From assembly GCA_003209165.1 (NCBI GenBank), contig QCSL01000003.1, positions 19,032 through 83,031 on the forward strand: a stretch of DNA of 64,000 bases, read 5' to 3'. A program made the position numbers and the translations under genes. Every line of letters begins with the position of its first letter. Within the stretch, counting starts at the first letter, position 1. The notes under the pieces are model-generated. The model was not told the origin of the DNA. It did not search any database and was given only the letters and a program-made list of their open reading frames with translations. The DNA comes from Synechococcus sp. AG-670-B23. GTDB lineage: Bacteria > Cyanobacteriota > Cyanobacteriia > PCC-6307 > Cyanobiaceae. Positions 55,139 through 63,145 of the stretch are shown here, piece after piece.

Positions 55139-56142
55139 GCACGTTCACATCGCATCCTCTTCCACGCCTCAGGGATTTCTATTGATCGGTGATTACCCTG
55201 ATAAATGAGATGAATATTTTCGAGAGTTTGTTTGATTTTTAGAAAGTTTTTTTGGACCCCAGGCATAAAGATATGGATGGATATATCTTCTTTGTTGATG
55301 AATATTGTCTGTCGACTAGAGGGGGTTTGCACTAGCATTTGTGCGATATTTTGCTGTTTCTCTTCATGCCATTCAATAACTGTGAATGGGCTATCGGAGC
55401 AGTTAATTTTAATTTGCTCTACGATCAGCTTTTCTGCATCTTGAATAACGAGATGTGTTGGGAATGTGCCATGTAGTGCAAAGGTGCTGAATCGGTGCTG
55501 CAGTTGATCAAGGTTTCTCGATTCCTGGTCGATGAAACAAATAAAATTGTGCTGATTCCTCTGTGAAGTAATTCTCTGTAGTGTTTCAAGCTTTTTCTTC
55601 CACGCATCTTCTAATCGTAATTTATTTGAGGAGGGTAGATTGAGTCGAAACATTTTTTCTACGGTTGATAAAGACTTGCGTGTCTTATCCCACCAATTCA
55701 ATAGGGGGTCGACAAGTTGTTCAACAAGATCGGGTCCTTTTTGTGCCATCTGCAGAAGCTTGATGGCGTGCAGAGGGTGAGGAAGGATCACCATTAGAAC
55801 GTTAAAGTCTTTGTGTTCATCAATGACTTGTGCAAGTTTGATGATACGTGTCAGGTCTTCGATCCCAGGTAGGAAAGGCAATTCCAAGGAATCTTTGTCT
55901 TCAAGGCCTAAGAGTTTCCACCATTCCAAAGCGTGTGGGCTTAACATCATCCAAACATTTTCGACCATTTGACTATGATCGAAGTATGAGATTGTTGAGT
56001 TTTTGGTATCTAATAATAGGTTTAATCTCTCTCCAGACATGTCGACAACCATTAATTTTCTTCCGTTTTTTAAATGAGTTGCAGTCGAGGTAACAACTTT
56101 CTGTAATGCTTGATACCTATCAGCGCTGGCAAAGATGATCAA
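54991..56142 (-). CDS. ArsA/GET3-like protein without a P-loop
   Basis: A 383-residue protein with the order of an ArsA ATPase plus C-terminal HSP20-like domain. At the N-terminus 'ASADRYQALQKVVTSTATHLKNGRKLMVVDMSGE' (in part 'HLKNGRKLMVVDM') has the helix and strand after a P-loop, but the GKGGVGKT itself is gone. The middle has 'NVLMVILPHPLHAIKLLQ', and near residue 295 'IFMPGVQKNFLKIKQTLENIHLI' resembles the HSP20-like strand pair of cyanobacterial ArsA relatives. It probably binds a client without hydrolysing ATP. The last 49 codons lie antisense to the neighbouring gene. Confidence 0.65.
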   Translation of the reverse strand: MIIFASADRYQALQKVVTSTATHLKNGRKLMVVDMSGERLNLLLDTKNSTISYFDHSQMVENVWMMLSPHALEWWKLLGLEDKDSLELPFLPGIEDLTRIIKLAQVIDEHKDFNVLMVILPHPLHAIKLLQMAQKGPDLVEQLVDPLLNWWDKTRKSLSTVEKMFRLNLPSSNKLRLEDAWKKKLETLQRITSQRNQHNFICFIDQESRNLDQLQHRFSTFALHGTFPTHLVIQDAEKLIVEQIKINCSDSPFTVIEWHEEKQQNIAQMLVQTPSSRQTIFINKEDISIHIFMPGVQKNFLKIKQTLENIHLIYQGNHRSIEIPEAWKRMRCERAQIKSCWLTLTFLEESEDGLHPNHHATRKKGVPGRIGKIQPNTAKISDP

Positions 56143-56234
56143 TGAGGCCTTGATGGAATCACTTATGAGTATATCGGCATTTGAAAAATCCTTTCATGAA
56201 AAACATGATAATGTAATTGAGATTTTAAGAGCTT

Positions 56235-56576
56235 ATGTTCGAGCTTGAAACGATTGCAGCCTTTGGAGCTGGTGCTGCACTTATGGCAATGGCGCCTGTT
56301 GTTCGAAAGTTAGGCAATCAAGAGCTCGGGGATTCGATGGGACAAGCTGGTCGGACAATGGCGAAGAGTGGTGTGAAAATTGGTCTTGTAGCTGTCGGTA
56401 CAGCAGAAAAAGTTGCCAAAGGTGTAGCCAAAAGCGCTGCGGAAGCGGCTGAAACATTTGTCGATTTGGTTGAAGAGGCGAAATCTGAAAACTCCAGTAC
56501 CGAGGATGTTGCAGTATCAAAGATCACAAAAAATGAATCAGCAGCTCCCACCATCACTGACGTTACTTTGGAATAA
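56235..56576 (+). CDS. small membrane protein, paralogue of the one at 54369
   Basis: A 113-residue protein: 'MFELETIAAFGAGAALMAMAPVVRKLG' (in part 'AAFGAGAALMAMAPVV') is a membrane helix, followed by 'GRTMAKSGVKIGLVAVGTAEK', an amphipathic Ala-rich stretch and an acidic Ser/Thr tail. It precedes the P-type ATPase by 50 bases on the same strand, so it is probably a subunit or assembly factor. It diverges from the ArsA-like gene with 92 bases between. Confidence 0.72.
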   Translation: MFELETIAAFGAGAALMAMAPVVRKLGNQELGDSMGQAGRTMAKSGVKIGLVAVGTAEKVAKGVAKSAAEAAETFVDLVEEAKSENSSTEDVAVSKITKNESAAPTITDVTLE

Positions 56577-56626
56577 AGTCCGGATGTCTTTGATTCCAAT
56601 AGTTCAGATTCTTCTCTTCATTTCCA

Positions 56627-59134
56627 ATGGCTACTTCCTACCAATTGCCTTCTGATTTTGAAGTATTCGATGGAGGAGTACCGGCTTCGAATGGTCATCC
56701 GAAGAGGGGTTTGCCGCGTTTCGTTGACAGAGTTCTTCATGCATCGAAGCATCGATTGAGATTTAGCGTTGAATCCGATTTTGGAGACTTTGATAATTTC
56801 GAGCGTCATCTGCATTCTCTTCCTAGCGTTCTTCGCGTACGCTCAAACAAGTGGGCTTGTTGTTACGTCATTGTTTTTAAAGAGGATTCAGCAACTGACC
56901 CACTTCAGTGGTTGCTTGCTTTGCCTCAGCTTAAGAGCGACATCCCTGTTGTGTCTGAAGCTAATGGGTCGTCTTCGTCTTCGTCTTCGTCTTCATCTTC
57001 TATCGAAGGAATTGGTGAGGATGATGAGGAAAAATTTGTTCCGACGCGCATCATTTTGCCCGTCTGCTCCTTAGGTTTGGCCATTCTGGCTGGACCTCTT
57101 TCGCTTCCTCCTTTGGCGATAGGCATTTTTATCATCGGTTCGGCGCATCTCAGCTTCAGGCGTGCCTGGTCTGGTCTCAAACATGAAAAGAAAATCAACG
57201 TAGATTTTCTCGATGCATTGGCTGTTCTTCTGCACAGCCTCGAGGGATTCCTTCTCGGGCCAGCGATGATGATAACGATGATTGAGGGCGGTGAGGCAGT
57301 TCGTGATGCGACCCAGCGAATTGCTCATTCCTCCAACACTGATCTTGTCTCCAGTCTCCAGTCGGATGTCCGTTTGATTACTGACGAAGGTGAAGTGATT
57401 GTTTCCAGCTTTGACCTGTCTCCAGGAGATCGAGTGTCATTCCTCCCCGGCGACAAGATTCCCATTGATGGTGTGATCATGTCTGGTGAAGCATCACTTG
57501 ATGTTGTCAAACTGACTGGTGAGTCTGTTCCGAGAATCTCGGGTCCTGGAGATGAGATTCTTGCTGGTTTTATAGTTCTTGAAGGGAATTTGGTTGTCAC
57601 GACAACGGCTGTTGGCGATGACACAAGGGTTGGTCAAATCACAAAGATGATTGAATCGGCGCCTGTGTTCGACACACGCGTCGGCAATTTTGCTGCCAAC
57701 ATCGCTAACCGCTTTGTATTGCCAACACTTGCTCTCGCTGGAGTCTCGTTGCTCTTAAGTGCAGGCAATATCGCTCAGGCTGCATCACTTCTAATGTTTG
57801 ACCTTGGTACCGGGCTTCGTGTTTCTGTGCCAACTGCAATCATGGCTGCTTTGGCCCGTGCAGGTAGCCAGGGTCTTTTAATTCGGAGTGGTCGCGCCCT
57901 CGAGCAATTGGTTGACGTCGATGTGGTGGTCTTCGACAAGACTGGAACTCTCACGGAAGGACACCCTTCTGTAGTTCACTTCGCCATCTTTGATACTAAG
58001 GGCCGTCCCATCGAGACCGTCTCCGATGCTCGCCGCAAGGAACTCTTGCAACTTTCAACCTCTTTGGAGCAAGGGCTCAATCATCCAATTGCCAAGGCGA
58101 TTCGTGATTCTGCAGAGCATGAGAAGATCGATGTCATCCCCTGTGACGTTTGGGACTACAGGGTTGGCCGTGGTGTCGTTGCCAGTATCAATGGAAAACA
58201 AGCATTGCTTGGGAATTCCAAACTTCTTTTTGAGGAAGGAGTTGAAATCCCTTCAATCGAAGAGCACACCGATCTTGCTGTGGCGACACCGATCTACCTG
58301 GCCCTGGATGGGGTACTGGTAGGTATCCACTACGCTCTCGATCGTGTTAGGCCTGATACTCCAGATTTGATTGCGGAGCTTCATCGCCGCGGCATGGAGG
58401 CCCATATGCTTACCGGTGACATCGGCCCAGTGGCACATGCTGTGGCTGCAGAAATCGGGCTGAAGCCTGAAGAAGTGCATTCGGATGCACTTCCTGATCA
58501 GAAGGCTGAATTGGTCCAGCACTTCACCTCTCAAGGGAAGAAGGTTGTTTTCGTTGGAGATGGCATCAACGATTCCGCTGCACTGGCCTATGCAGATGTG
58601 TCAGTGTCCTTTGCCTCTGGAAGTGACTTAGCCAGGGAAACCGCCGATGTTGTTCTAACCAACGATCGCGTGTCCGATCTGATTGTGGCTCAGGATCTTG
58701 CCCGTCATACTTTTGCTCTCGTAAAGCAGAACATCGGGATTGTCGGTGTCCCGAACTTGTCTGCACTGGTCATTGGAACCTTCCTCCCTGTCAGCCCAAT
58801 CGCAGCCGTATTCCTTAACAACGGTTCTTGTTTGGTGGCCGCCGGCAATGCCATCAGAGCCCTGGGCTTTAAGGCCAAGGCACTACCGTCTGCAAACCCT
58901 TCCACGTGTAAAGATCTCGTTAATGTCGTGGCCTCTGATTTGGATCCCGATTCTCAGCCAATCCGTGATCTTGACCTCTCTGGGTTGGCAAAACGCGTTG
59001 GTCTGAGTTATCAGAAGATTTCGGCCCGAAGACGACGTTCTGATTTTAGCGATTGGATAGCTAAGCACGATCCAGACGGCCATGCTTGGGAATACTGTTC
59101 AAAGCGAAAATCTTTCTCGGTGATTGCAGCCTGA
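56627..59134 (+). CDS. P1B-like heavy-metal P-type ATPase without CPC motif
   Basis: An 835-residue P-type ATPase. Residues 1-110 are an HMA2-like module without CxxC; a Ser run follows at about 115-125. Catalytic motifs are complete: 'TGES' at 297-300, 'DKTGTLT' at 437, 'HP' in 'GLNHPIAKAI', 'MLTGD', and 'GDGINDSAAL' at 644. The TM segment before DKTGT that normally carries CPC, SPC or similar reads 'DLGTGLRVSVPTAIMAALA', so the usual metal-binding Cys are absent. It should pump a cation, but the ion cannot be predicted from known P1B codes. It is co-directional with two further linked genes. Confidence 0.88.
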   Translation: MATSYQLPSDFEVFDGGVPASNGHPKRGLPRFVDRVLHASKHRLRFSVESDFGDFDNFERHLHSLPSVLRVRSNKWACCYVIVFKEDSATDPLQWLLALPQLKSDIPVVSEANGSSSSSSSSSSSIEGIGEDDEEKFVPTRIILPVCSLGLAILAGPLSLPPLAIGIFIIGSAHLSFRRAWSGLKHEKKINVDFLDALAVLLHSLEGFLLGPAMMITMIEGGEAVRDATQRIAHSSNTDLVSSLQSDVRLITDEGEVIVSSFDLSPGDRVSFLPGDKIPIDGVIMSGEASLDVVKLTGESVPRISGPGDEILAGFIVLEGNLVVTTTAVGDDTRVGQITKMIESAPVFDTRVGNFAANIANRFVLPTLALAGVSLLLSAGNIAQAASLLMFDLGTGLRVSVPTAIMAALARAGSQGLLIRSGRALEQLVDVDVVVFDKTGTLTEGHPSVVHFAIFDTKGRPIETVSDARRKELLQLSTSLEQGLNHPIAKAIRDSAEHEKIDVIPCDVWDYRVGRGVVASINGKQALLGNSKLLFEEGVEIPSIEEHTDLAVATPIYLALDGVLVGIHYALDRVRPDTPDLIAELHRRGMEAHMLTGDIGPVAHAVAAEIGLKPEEVHSDALPDQKAELVQHFTSQGKKVVFVGDGINDSAALAYADVSVSFASGSDLARETADVVLTNDRVSDLIVAQDLARHTFALVKQNIGIVGVPNLSALVIGTFLPVSPIAAVFLNNGSCLVAAGNAIRALGFKAKALPSANPSTCKDLVNVVASDLDPDSQPIRDLDLSGLAKRVGLSYQKISARRRRSDFSDWIAKHDPDGHAWEYCSKRKSFSVIAA
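56969..57001 (+). repeat. hexanucleotide microsatellite (tcgtct) encoding poly-Ser
   Basis: A run of 'tcttcg' units gives about ten consecutive Ser codons in the linker between the HMA2-like module and the membrane part of the ATPase. Unit changes would keep the frame and alter linker length. Confidence 0.8.
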
Positions 59135-59136
59135 TC

Positions 59137-59661
59137 ATGACCTCAAGGTTGGTTCTGAAGCACCAAACCCCAACACGCTGGCGCTTTTGTGTTGACTCCT
59201 CTGTTCCACTGAACTGGGCGCTGTTGCAACTGGATTTAGAGGATGCCTTCCCATCCCACCAGTGGTGTCTTCGGCTTAACCAATCCAAATGCCTGATTGT
59301 GATCAGCTCTAGATCATCTTTATCTATTAATCCAGACTATTCATTTGAGTTTGTCTACTCTGCGCTCGTCGATCAACTTAACCATCAAGGGTGCCAGTTG
59401 TCTACGATTCCACTGAGCAAGGTAGAGGTGCTCAAACCGTCTCCGAACCGCGTTTGGTTGAAGGTTCGGTCATTTCTCTATCCCGTTGTGAACGCATTCT
59501 CGGCTTCATTGTCCTTGGGATGTCTTCTATTGGCTTCTGTGGCATTTGCTCTTGGGCTGGTTGGCCTCTATCTCCCCCTGTTTCCAGGTCTGTTGATCAT
59601 GCTGCTCTCCACTTTTTTATTTGAAACTGCCCTGGACTTGCGTCGCCCCTTCGTTGCTTGA
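59137..59661 (+). CDS. HMA2-like protein with hydrophobic C-terminal hairpin
   Basis: A 174-residue protein starting 2 bases after the ATPase stop. Residues 1-110 ('LVLKHQTPTRWRFCVDSSVPLNW', in part 'KHQTPTRWRFCVD') have the alternating pattern of an HMA2-type module. The C-terminal part, 'LASVAFALGLVGLYLPLFPGLLIMLLSTFLF' (in part 'LYLPLFPGLLIMLL'), is a hydrophobic hairpin with a central Pro-Gly like the protein at 54689. It may hold the two ATPase homologues together in the membrane. Function is inferred only. Confidence 0.68.
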   Translation: MTSRLVLKHQTPTRWRFCVDSSVPLNWALLQLDLEDAFPSHQWCLRLNQSKCLIVISSRSSLSINPDYSFEFVYSALVDQLNHQGCQLSTIPLSKVEVLKPSPNRVWLKVRSFLYPVVNAFSASLSLGCLLLASVAFALGLVGLYLPLFPGLLIMLLSTFLFETALDLRRPFVA

Positions 59662-59670
59662 AGTGATCCC

Positions 59671-61779
59671 ATGACGACTTCGATACTTGCTGATAACCCT
59701 TGGCAGATTCGCAGTGATTTGTATGGACGTCTCAGGATTTTTCATCCCGGTCTTTCAGACTCTCCCGGGTTACGTCGCCATTGCTCCGGTGTGCTTCATC
59801 GTACCCACTGGTTACTGAGCCACCGCATCAATGGCCTCTCTGGAACGCTTGTGCTTCGCTTTCCTGCCAACGAGCAAAACAAGATCGATCTATTGCTCAG
59901 GCGATGTTTTGTAGATCCTTTTGCAGATTCGAGCTTTGAGAGTCTGCTCTCAGCCGAATCGTCAACCACAGATATTGTCAGGAGTTCTCCTTTCCTATCG
60001 GCCTTAAAAACAGGTGCCACTTGTAGCTCGATTCTGCTGATTAACTCACTGGTGCCCTTTCCTCCTTTGGCATTGGGACTTGCGGCCACAATATTCTGTT
60101 TTCCTTTGTTGCGGGAGTTCTGGTCGCAGATGCGTGATCGCTGGTTGTCCAGCGGAAATGCTGTCGCTTCCTATCTGTTGCCATCCTCGTCTGTGGAAGT
60201 GGCTTTGTCGGCGACCCTGATCTCATCGGGCCTGGCTCAGGAGCTTCTGGTTGATAATCTACTTGGCAGCACGACGTCTGCTCTTCAGTCGTTGTCTAAG
60301 AACACCGATGGTTCCAGTCTCGAGTTCTTTGATTTTCTGGAGCGTTTCAAAACCTCGGTTTTTCTGTCGTGCGAGTCCCAAGAACAAAACGAGCCCCAGC
60401 TTGTTCCCATTGGTGATGTTCAGGTTGGTCAACGCTATGAAATCAACAATAAATGCCACATTTATTTAACATCGAAACTCGTTGAAGGTGAATTGGTTGT
60501 TTTGAATAATCTTGCTGATGGATCAAAGTTGCCATTCCGTGCTTGCCCTGGGTATCATCTTCCTTTCGGGGCTACTGTCCTACACGGAAGCGCCATCGCA
60601 GAAGTGACGACGGCTTTCGTTGATATTCCAGTATTTAAAATCCAAAACACCTTGTTTGAGGAGGAGTCTCTCACCGAATATCAGCAATCTGTGTCCTCTC
60701 TATATCGGTTATTTGTCCCTCCTATTCAGTTGGGATTAGCAGCTTGGTCATTGTTCAGTGGCTTCACAGAACGTGCGATTGGTGTTCTTGCTTTTAACCC
60801 TGCACAAGATTCCGAGCGCTCCCGAATGTCCTCGGCTGAAACCGCTCTAATTGATATGCGTCTCAATAGTGTGCATATATCCGATATTCGAGCACTGAAA
60901 ACCCTTTCCGATTTGAATACTCTTTTGATAAGTATTGATGCTCTTCAATATTTCGGAAATTATAGCTATTCAGAAATTCTTCCCTCTGTCACTTCAGCAC
61001 AGCCAGGCGACATGCTTCGTATGCTGAGTTCCGTTGCTGACTATTTGAGGGCAGACCCAACAACTGTTTTTTGGGGAGTTCTTGGAGCGCAGTCGGTGGA
61101 GGCTTGGCCTGTTGACCATTTGGAGATTACATCTGATCAACCTGAATGCTGTGCGTATAACGTTGATTTCAGCAATGGTAAATCTGTTCGGATTCAATTT
61201 TCGAACGATAGTGATGACGTGATAATTCGATTTGAAGGTCAAGCTGAGACATTGGGCTCTCTTCTTATTCGTTGGATTCCAGATCCTGATTACGATCAAA
61301 TGGTAAATGATCTGGCTTTTCTCGGTGTCTCTGTTCAAGTGGTTGGAACTCACGCCGCTCGCCTGCGAGAACCAAATAATCGCCTGTTGTCCGTCTCCAA
61401 GCGTCGTCAAGCAGGCGAAAAGGTGGCTTACCTCGGGAATGTCATTGATGACATTTCAGCCATGGCTGCTGCAGAAGTAGCAATCGGCTTTGAGGAGGAT
61501 CCCGATGGTTTTATTTCAAAAACGGTATGTGATGTCATTCTTGCAAGCGATCTTAATTGGCTGCCGCGTTTAATCGCTCTGGGCCGTAATTATGAGCGAT
61601 CAGTGCAGGTGAATACGAATCTTATCGTTAGTTCGTCTATCATTCTGACTCTCGCCGCTTTTGTGTTCACTTTGAATCCACTACAATTGATTTTTTTGTT
61701 TAATGCACCTGGTGTAATCGCTGAGTTGAATACGCTGAGATCGTTGTCTCCAAATTGCTCTCGTTTGAGATCTATTTAG
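59671..61779 (+). CDS. catalytically dead P-type ATPase homologue
   Basis: A 702-residue protein that follows the P-type ATPase plan without its catalytic residues. Residues 1-90 are HMA2-like ('RRHCSGVLHRTHWLLSHRI'); TM helices follow near 115-150. The A domain reads 'LNNLADGSKLPFRACPGY' where LTGES is expected. The phosphorylation site reads 'LLISIDALQYFG' (about 418) in place of VVFDKTGTLT. The hinge reads 'YLGNVIDDISAMAAAEVAIGF' (about 587) in place of GDGINDxxAL. C-terminal helices are kept. The frame is intact over 2.1 kb, so it is probably a regulatory or scaffolding partner of the upstream ATPase. Confidence 0.78.
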   Translation: MTTSILADNPWQIRSDLYGRLRIFHPGLSDSPGLRRHCSGVLHRTHWLLSHRINGLSGTLVLRFPANEQNKIDLLLRRCFVDPFADSSFESLLSAESSTTDIVRSSPFLSALKTGATCSSILLINSLVPFPPLALGLAATIFCFPLLREFWSQMRDRWLSSGNAVASYLLPSSSVEVALSATLISSGLAQELLVDNLLGSTTSALQSLSKNTDGSSLEFFDFLERFKTSVFLSCESQEQNEPQLVPIGDVQVGQRYEINNKCHIYLTSKLVEGELVVLNNLADGSKLPFRACPGYHLPFGATVLHGSAIAEVTTAFVDIPVFKIQNTLFEEESLTEYQQSVSSLYRLFVPPIQLGLAAWSLFSGFTERAIGVLAFNPAQDSERSRMSSAETALIDMRLNSVHISDIRALKTLSDLNTLLISIDALQYFGNYSYSEILPSVTSAQPGDMLRMLSSVADYLRADPTTVFWGVLGAQSVEAWPVDHLEITSDQPECCAYNVDFSNGKSVRIQFSNDSDDVIIRFEGQAETLGSLLIRWIPDPDYDQMVNDLAFLGVSVQVVGTHAARLREPNNRLLSVSKRRQAGEKVAYLGNVIDDISAMAAAEVAIGFEEDPDGFISKTVCDVILASDLNWLPRLIALGRNYERSVQVNTNLIVSSSIILTLAAFVFTLNPLQLIFLFNAPGVIAELNTLRSLSPNCSRLRSI

Positions 61780-61800
61780 GGGGATTATCCAACCTTCTCT

Positions 61801-62403
61801 TTATGTTGCAAGAATTTTGACGCCTAGCGCGATAAAAAGAATGCCGCTACAAAAAGACAATTTCTTGTAGCTTAGGTGGTTCCTCAAGAGTTTTCCTGAT
61901 GAAACAGCTGCAATGGCGAGCAATATATTGGCTGCAACGGCCCCAGAAAAAATGCTTGAGGCAGAAATGTTTGGGCCTGCCGCTAGGGCTAATAGGGCTA
62001 GCTGAGTGCGATCCCCGAATTCAGCCAAGAAGGTTGTTGTAAATGAGTCACGAATGACAATTTCAGCCCCTTGGTCTCCCGCGTCGCACATTAATTTCTC
62101 CGATGTTAGTTTCGCGTCTATCTCAGGGTTTGAATGACATTGGTAGACCTGATTCAGCGCGAGTGCACCAAATGCTAAAAATGTAATTCCAGATACAAAT
62201 TTGACTGTATCTGTTGAGACCAAGGTGTTTAGCCATGCACCCATCCCGATCCAAAGTCCGGCTCCGATTGTGAGTGCAGACACGCTTCCAACAAAAACCC
62301 AACGGGCCTTGTGGCGTGCTGCTAAGGCTAGAGCGGTTAAAAATGATTTATCTCCGATGCCTGCCAGGGCTACGGTCGCAAAAGCAGTCGTAAACCCAGT
62401 CAC
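61801..62403 (-). CDS. UPF0016/GDT1-family cation transporter
   Basis: A 200-residue membrane protein with two repeats of three helices. The second repeat has the consensus 'LAEFGDRTQLALLAL' (ExGD[KR][ST]); the first reads 'LAGIGDKSFLTALALAA', with Gly where the Glu is expected. Family members export Mn2+ or carry Ca2+ against H+ (Mnx, Gdt1). A loop of about 40 residues with three Cys separates the repeats. It starts at GTG 62403 and converges with the pseudo-ATPase operon. Confidence 0.85.
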   Translation of the reverse strand: MTGFTTAFATVALAGIGDKSFLTALALAARHKARWVFVGSVSALTIGAGLWIGMGAWLNTLVSTDTVKFVSGITFLAFGALALNQVYQCHSNPEIDAKLTSEKLMCDAGDQGAEIVIRDSFTTTFLAEFGDRTQLALLALAAGPNISASSIFSGAVAANILLAIAAVSSGKLLRNHLSYKKLSFCSGILFIALGVKILAT

Positions 62404-62484
62404 TTGTACTGTTACATATATTTTTAAACTAAGGGGTTTTTCTTAATGGCAGCAGGTTAGTCAGGAACCTTGCATATTTTGATA

Positions 62485-63006
62485 TCAGCTCGCCTGTCGC
62501 GCTTTCCAGCTCAGGCGCTGCCCTGGTCGTGAAACCTTTTCAAATTCAAGTCCCATGCGCCTGAAGCCGACGGCTCCGTCGTCTAATGGTTCCAGTGATG
62601 GCAGTCGTTTGAGCTCCAGTAGCGAGCAAATTTCATGACTTGTCAGCTCGATTTCCGTCGATCGAAGTAGGTCAAGGACTTCAATTCTCTCTCTTAGTAA
62701 CCGTAGCTTCGAATACTTTTTGAACTCTTCGTCCACAGTTCCACCACCCTGATTACTTGTCACCATCAACTCATTGTTGGGAGTGGATGGTTCAACGGTG
62801 ACCACTTCAGCAACCAAGGGCTCTTGGGGATCGCTTCTGCCCAGGTGCTGATAGATGAGGCCAGTTTCCTCTTGTTTGATCCAGGTCCTCATCCCTTTGC
62901 GAACGGGCTGAATTCCCAATTCCCGGATTACCAGAAGCAGATCAACCCGTGATAGTCCAAGTGACGCCTCCAGGCTTCCTAGGCTGATCACAGCTTGCTG
63001 TTCCAT
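62485..63006 (-). CDS. hypothetical protein, 173 aa
   Basis: Residues 1-55 ('VISLGSLEASLGLSRVDLLLVIRELGIQPVRKGMRTWI', in part 'LEASLGLSRVDLLLVIREL') look like a helix-turn-helix or SAP-like start, residues 60-95 are a loose acidic linker, and 100-173 form a helical domain with 'TSHEICSLLELKRLP'. This could be a DNA-binding or regulatory protein. I do not recognise the family. It lies downstream of the cysK terminator and so has its own promoter. Confidence 0.6.
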   Translation of the reverse strand: MEQQAVISLGSLEASLGLSRVDLLLVIRELGIQPVRKGMRTWIKQEETGLIYQHLGRSDPQEPLVAEVVTVEPSTPNNELMVTSNQGGGTVDEEFKKYSKLRLLRERIEVLDLLRSTEIELTSHEICSLLELKRLPSLEPLDDGAVGFRRMGLEFEKVSRPGQRLSWKARQAS

Positions 63007-63073
63007 GACGATGCCTCACCAGGCATCTTGTAACACGTGTTTTGAGTTTTGCCTCTTGCTTGTTTCCGCCTCC

Positions 63074-63105
63074 AAAAAAGGCCTGAACCCATCTAGGTCC
63101 AGACC
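63074..63105 (-). terminator. intrinsic terminator of cysK
   Basis: On the minus strand 'ggtctggacc' and 'ggttcaggcc' pair over 10 bp with two G-T wobbles and a 6-base loop, followed by six T. It lies about 40 bases after the cysK stop. Confidence 0.8.
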
Positions 63106-63145
63106 TGCCGCGATTGGATTGGCTTTTTGCTGAGGCCTTTGTCCT

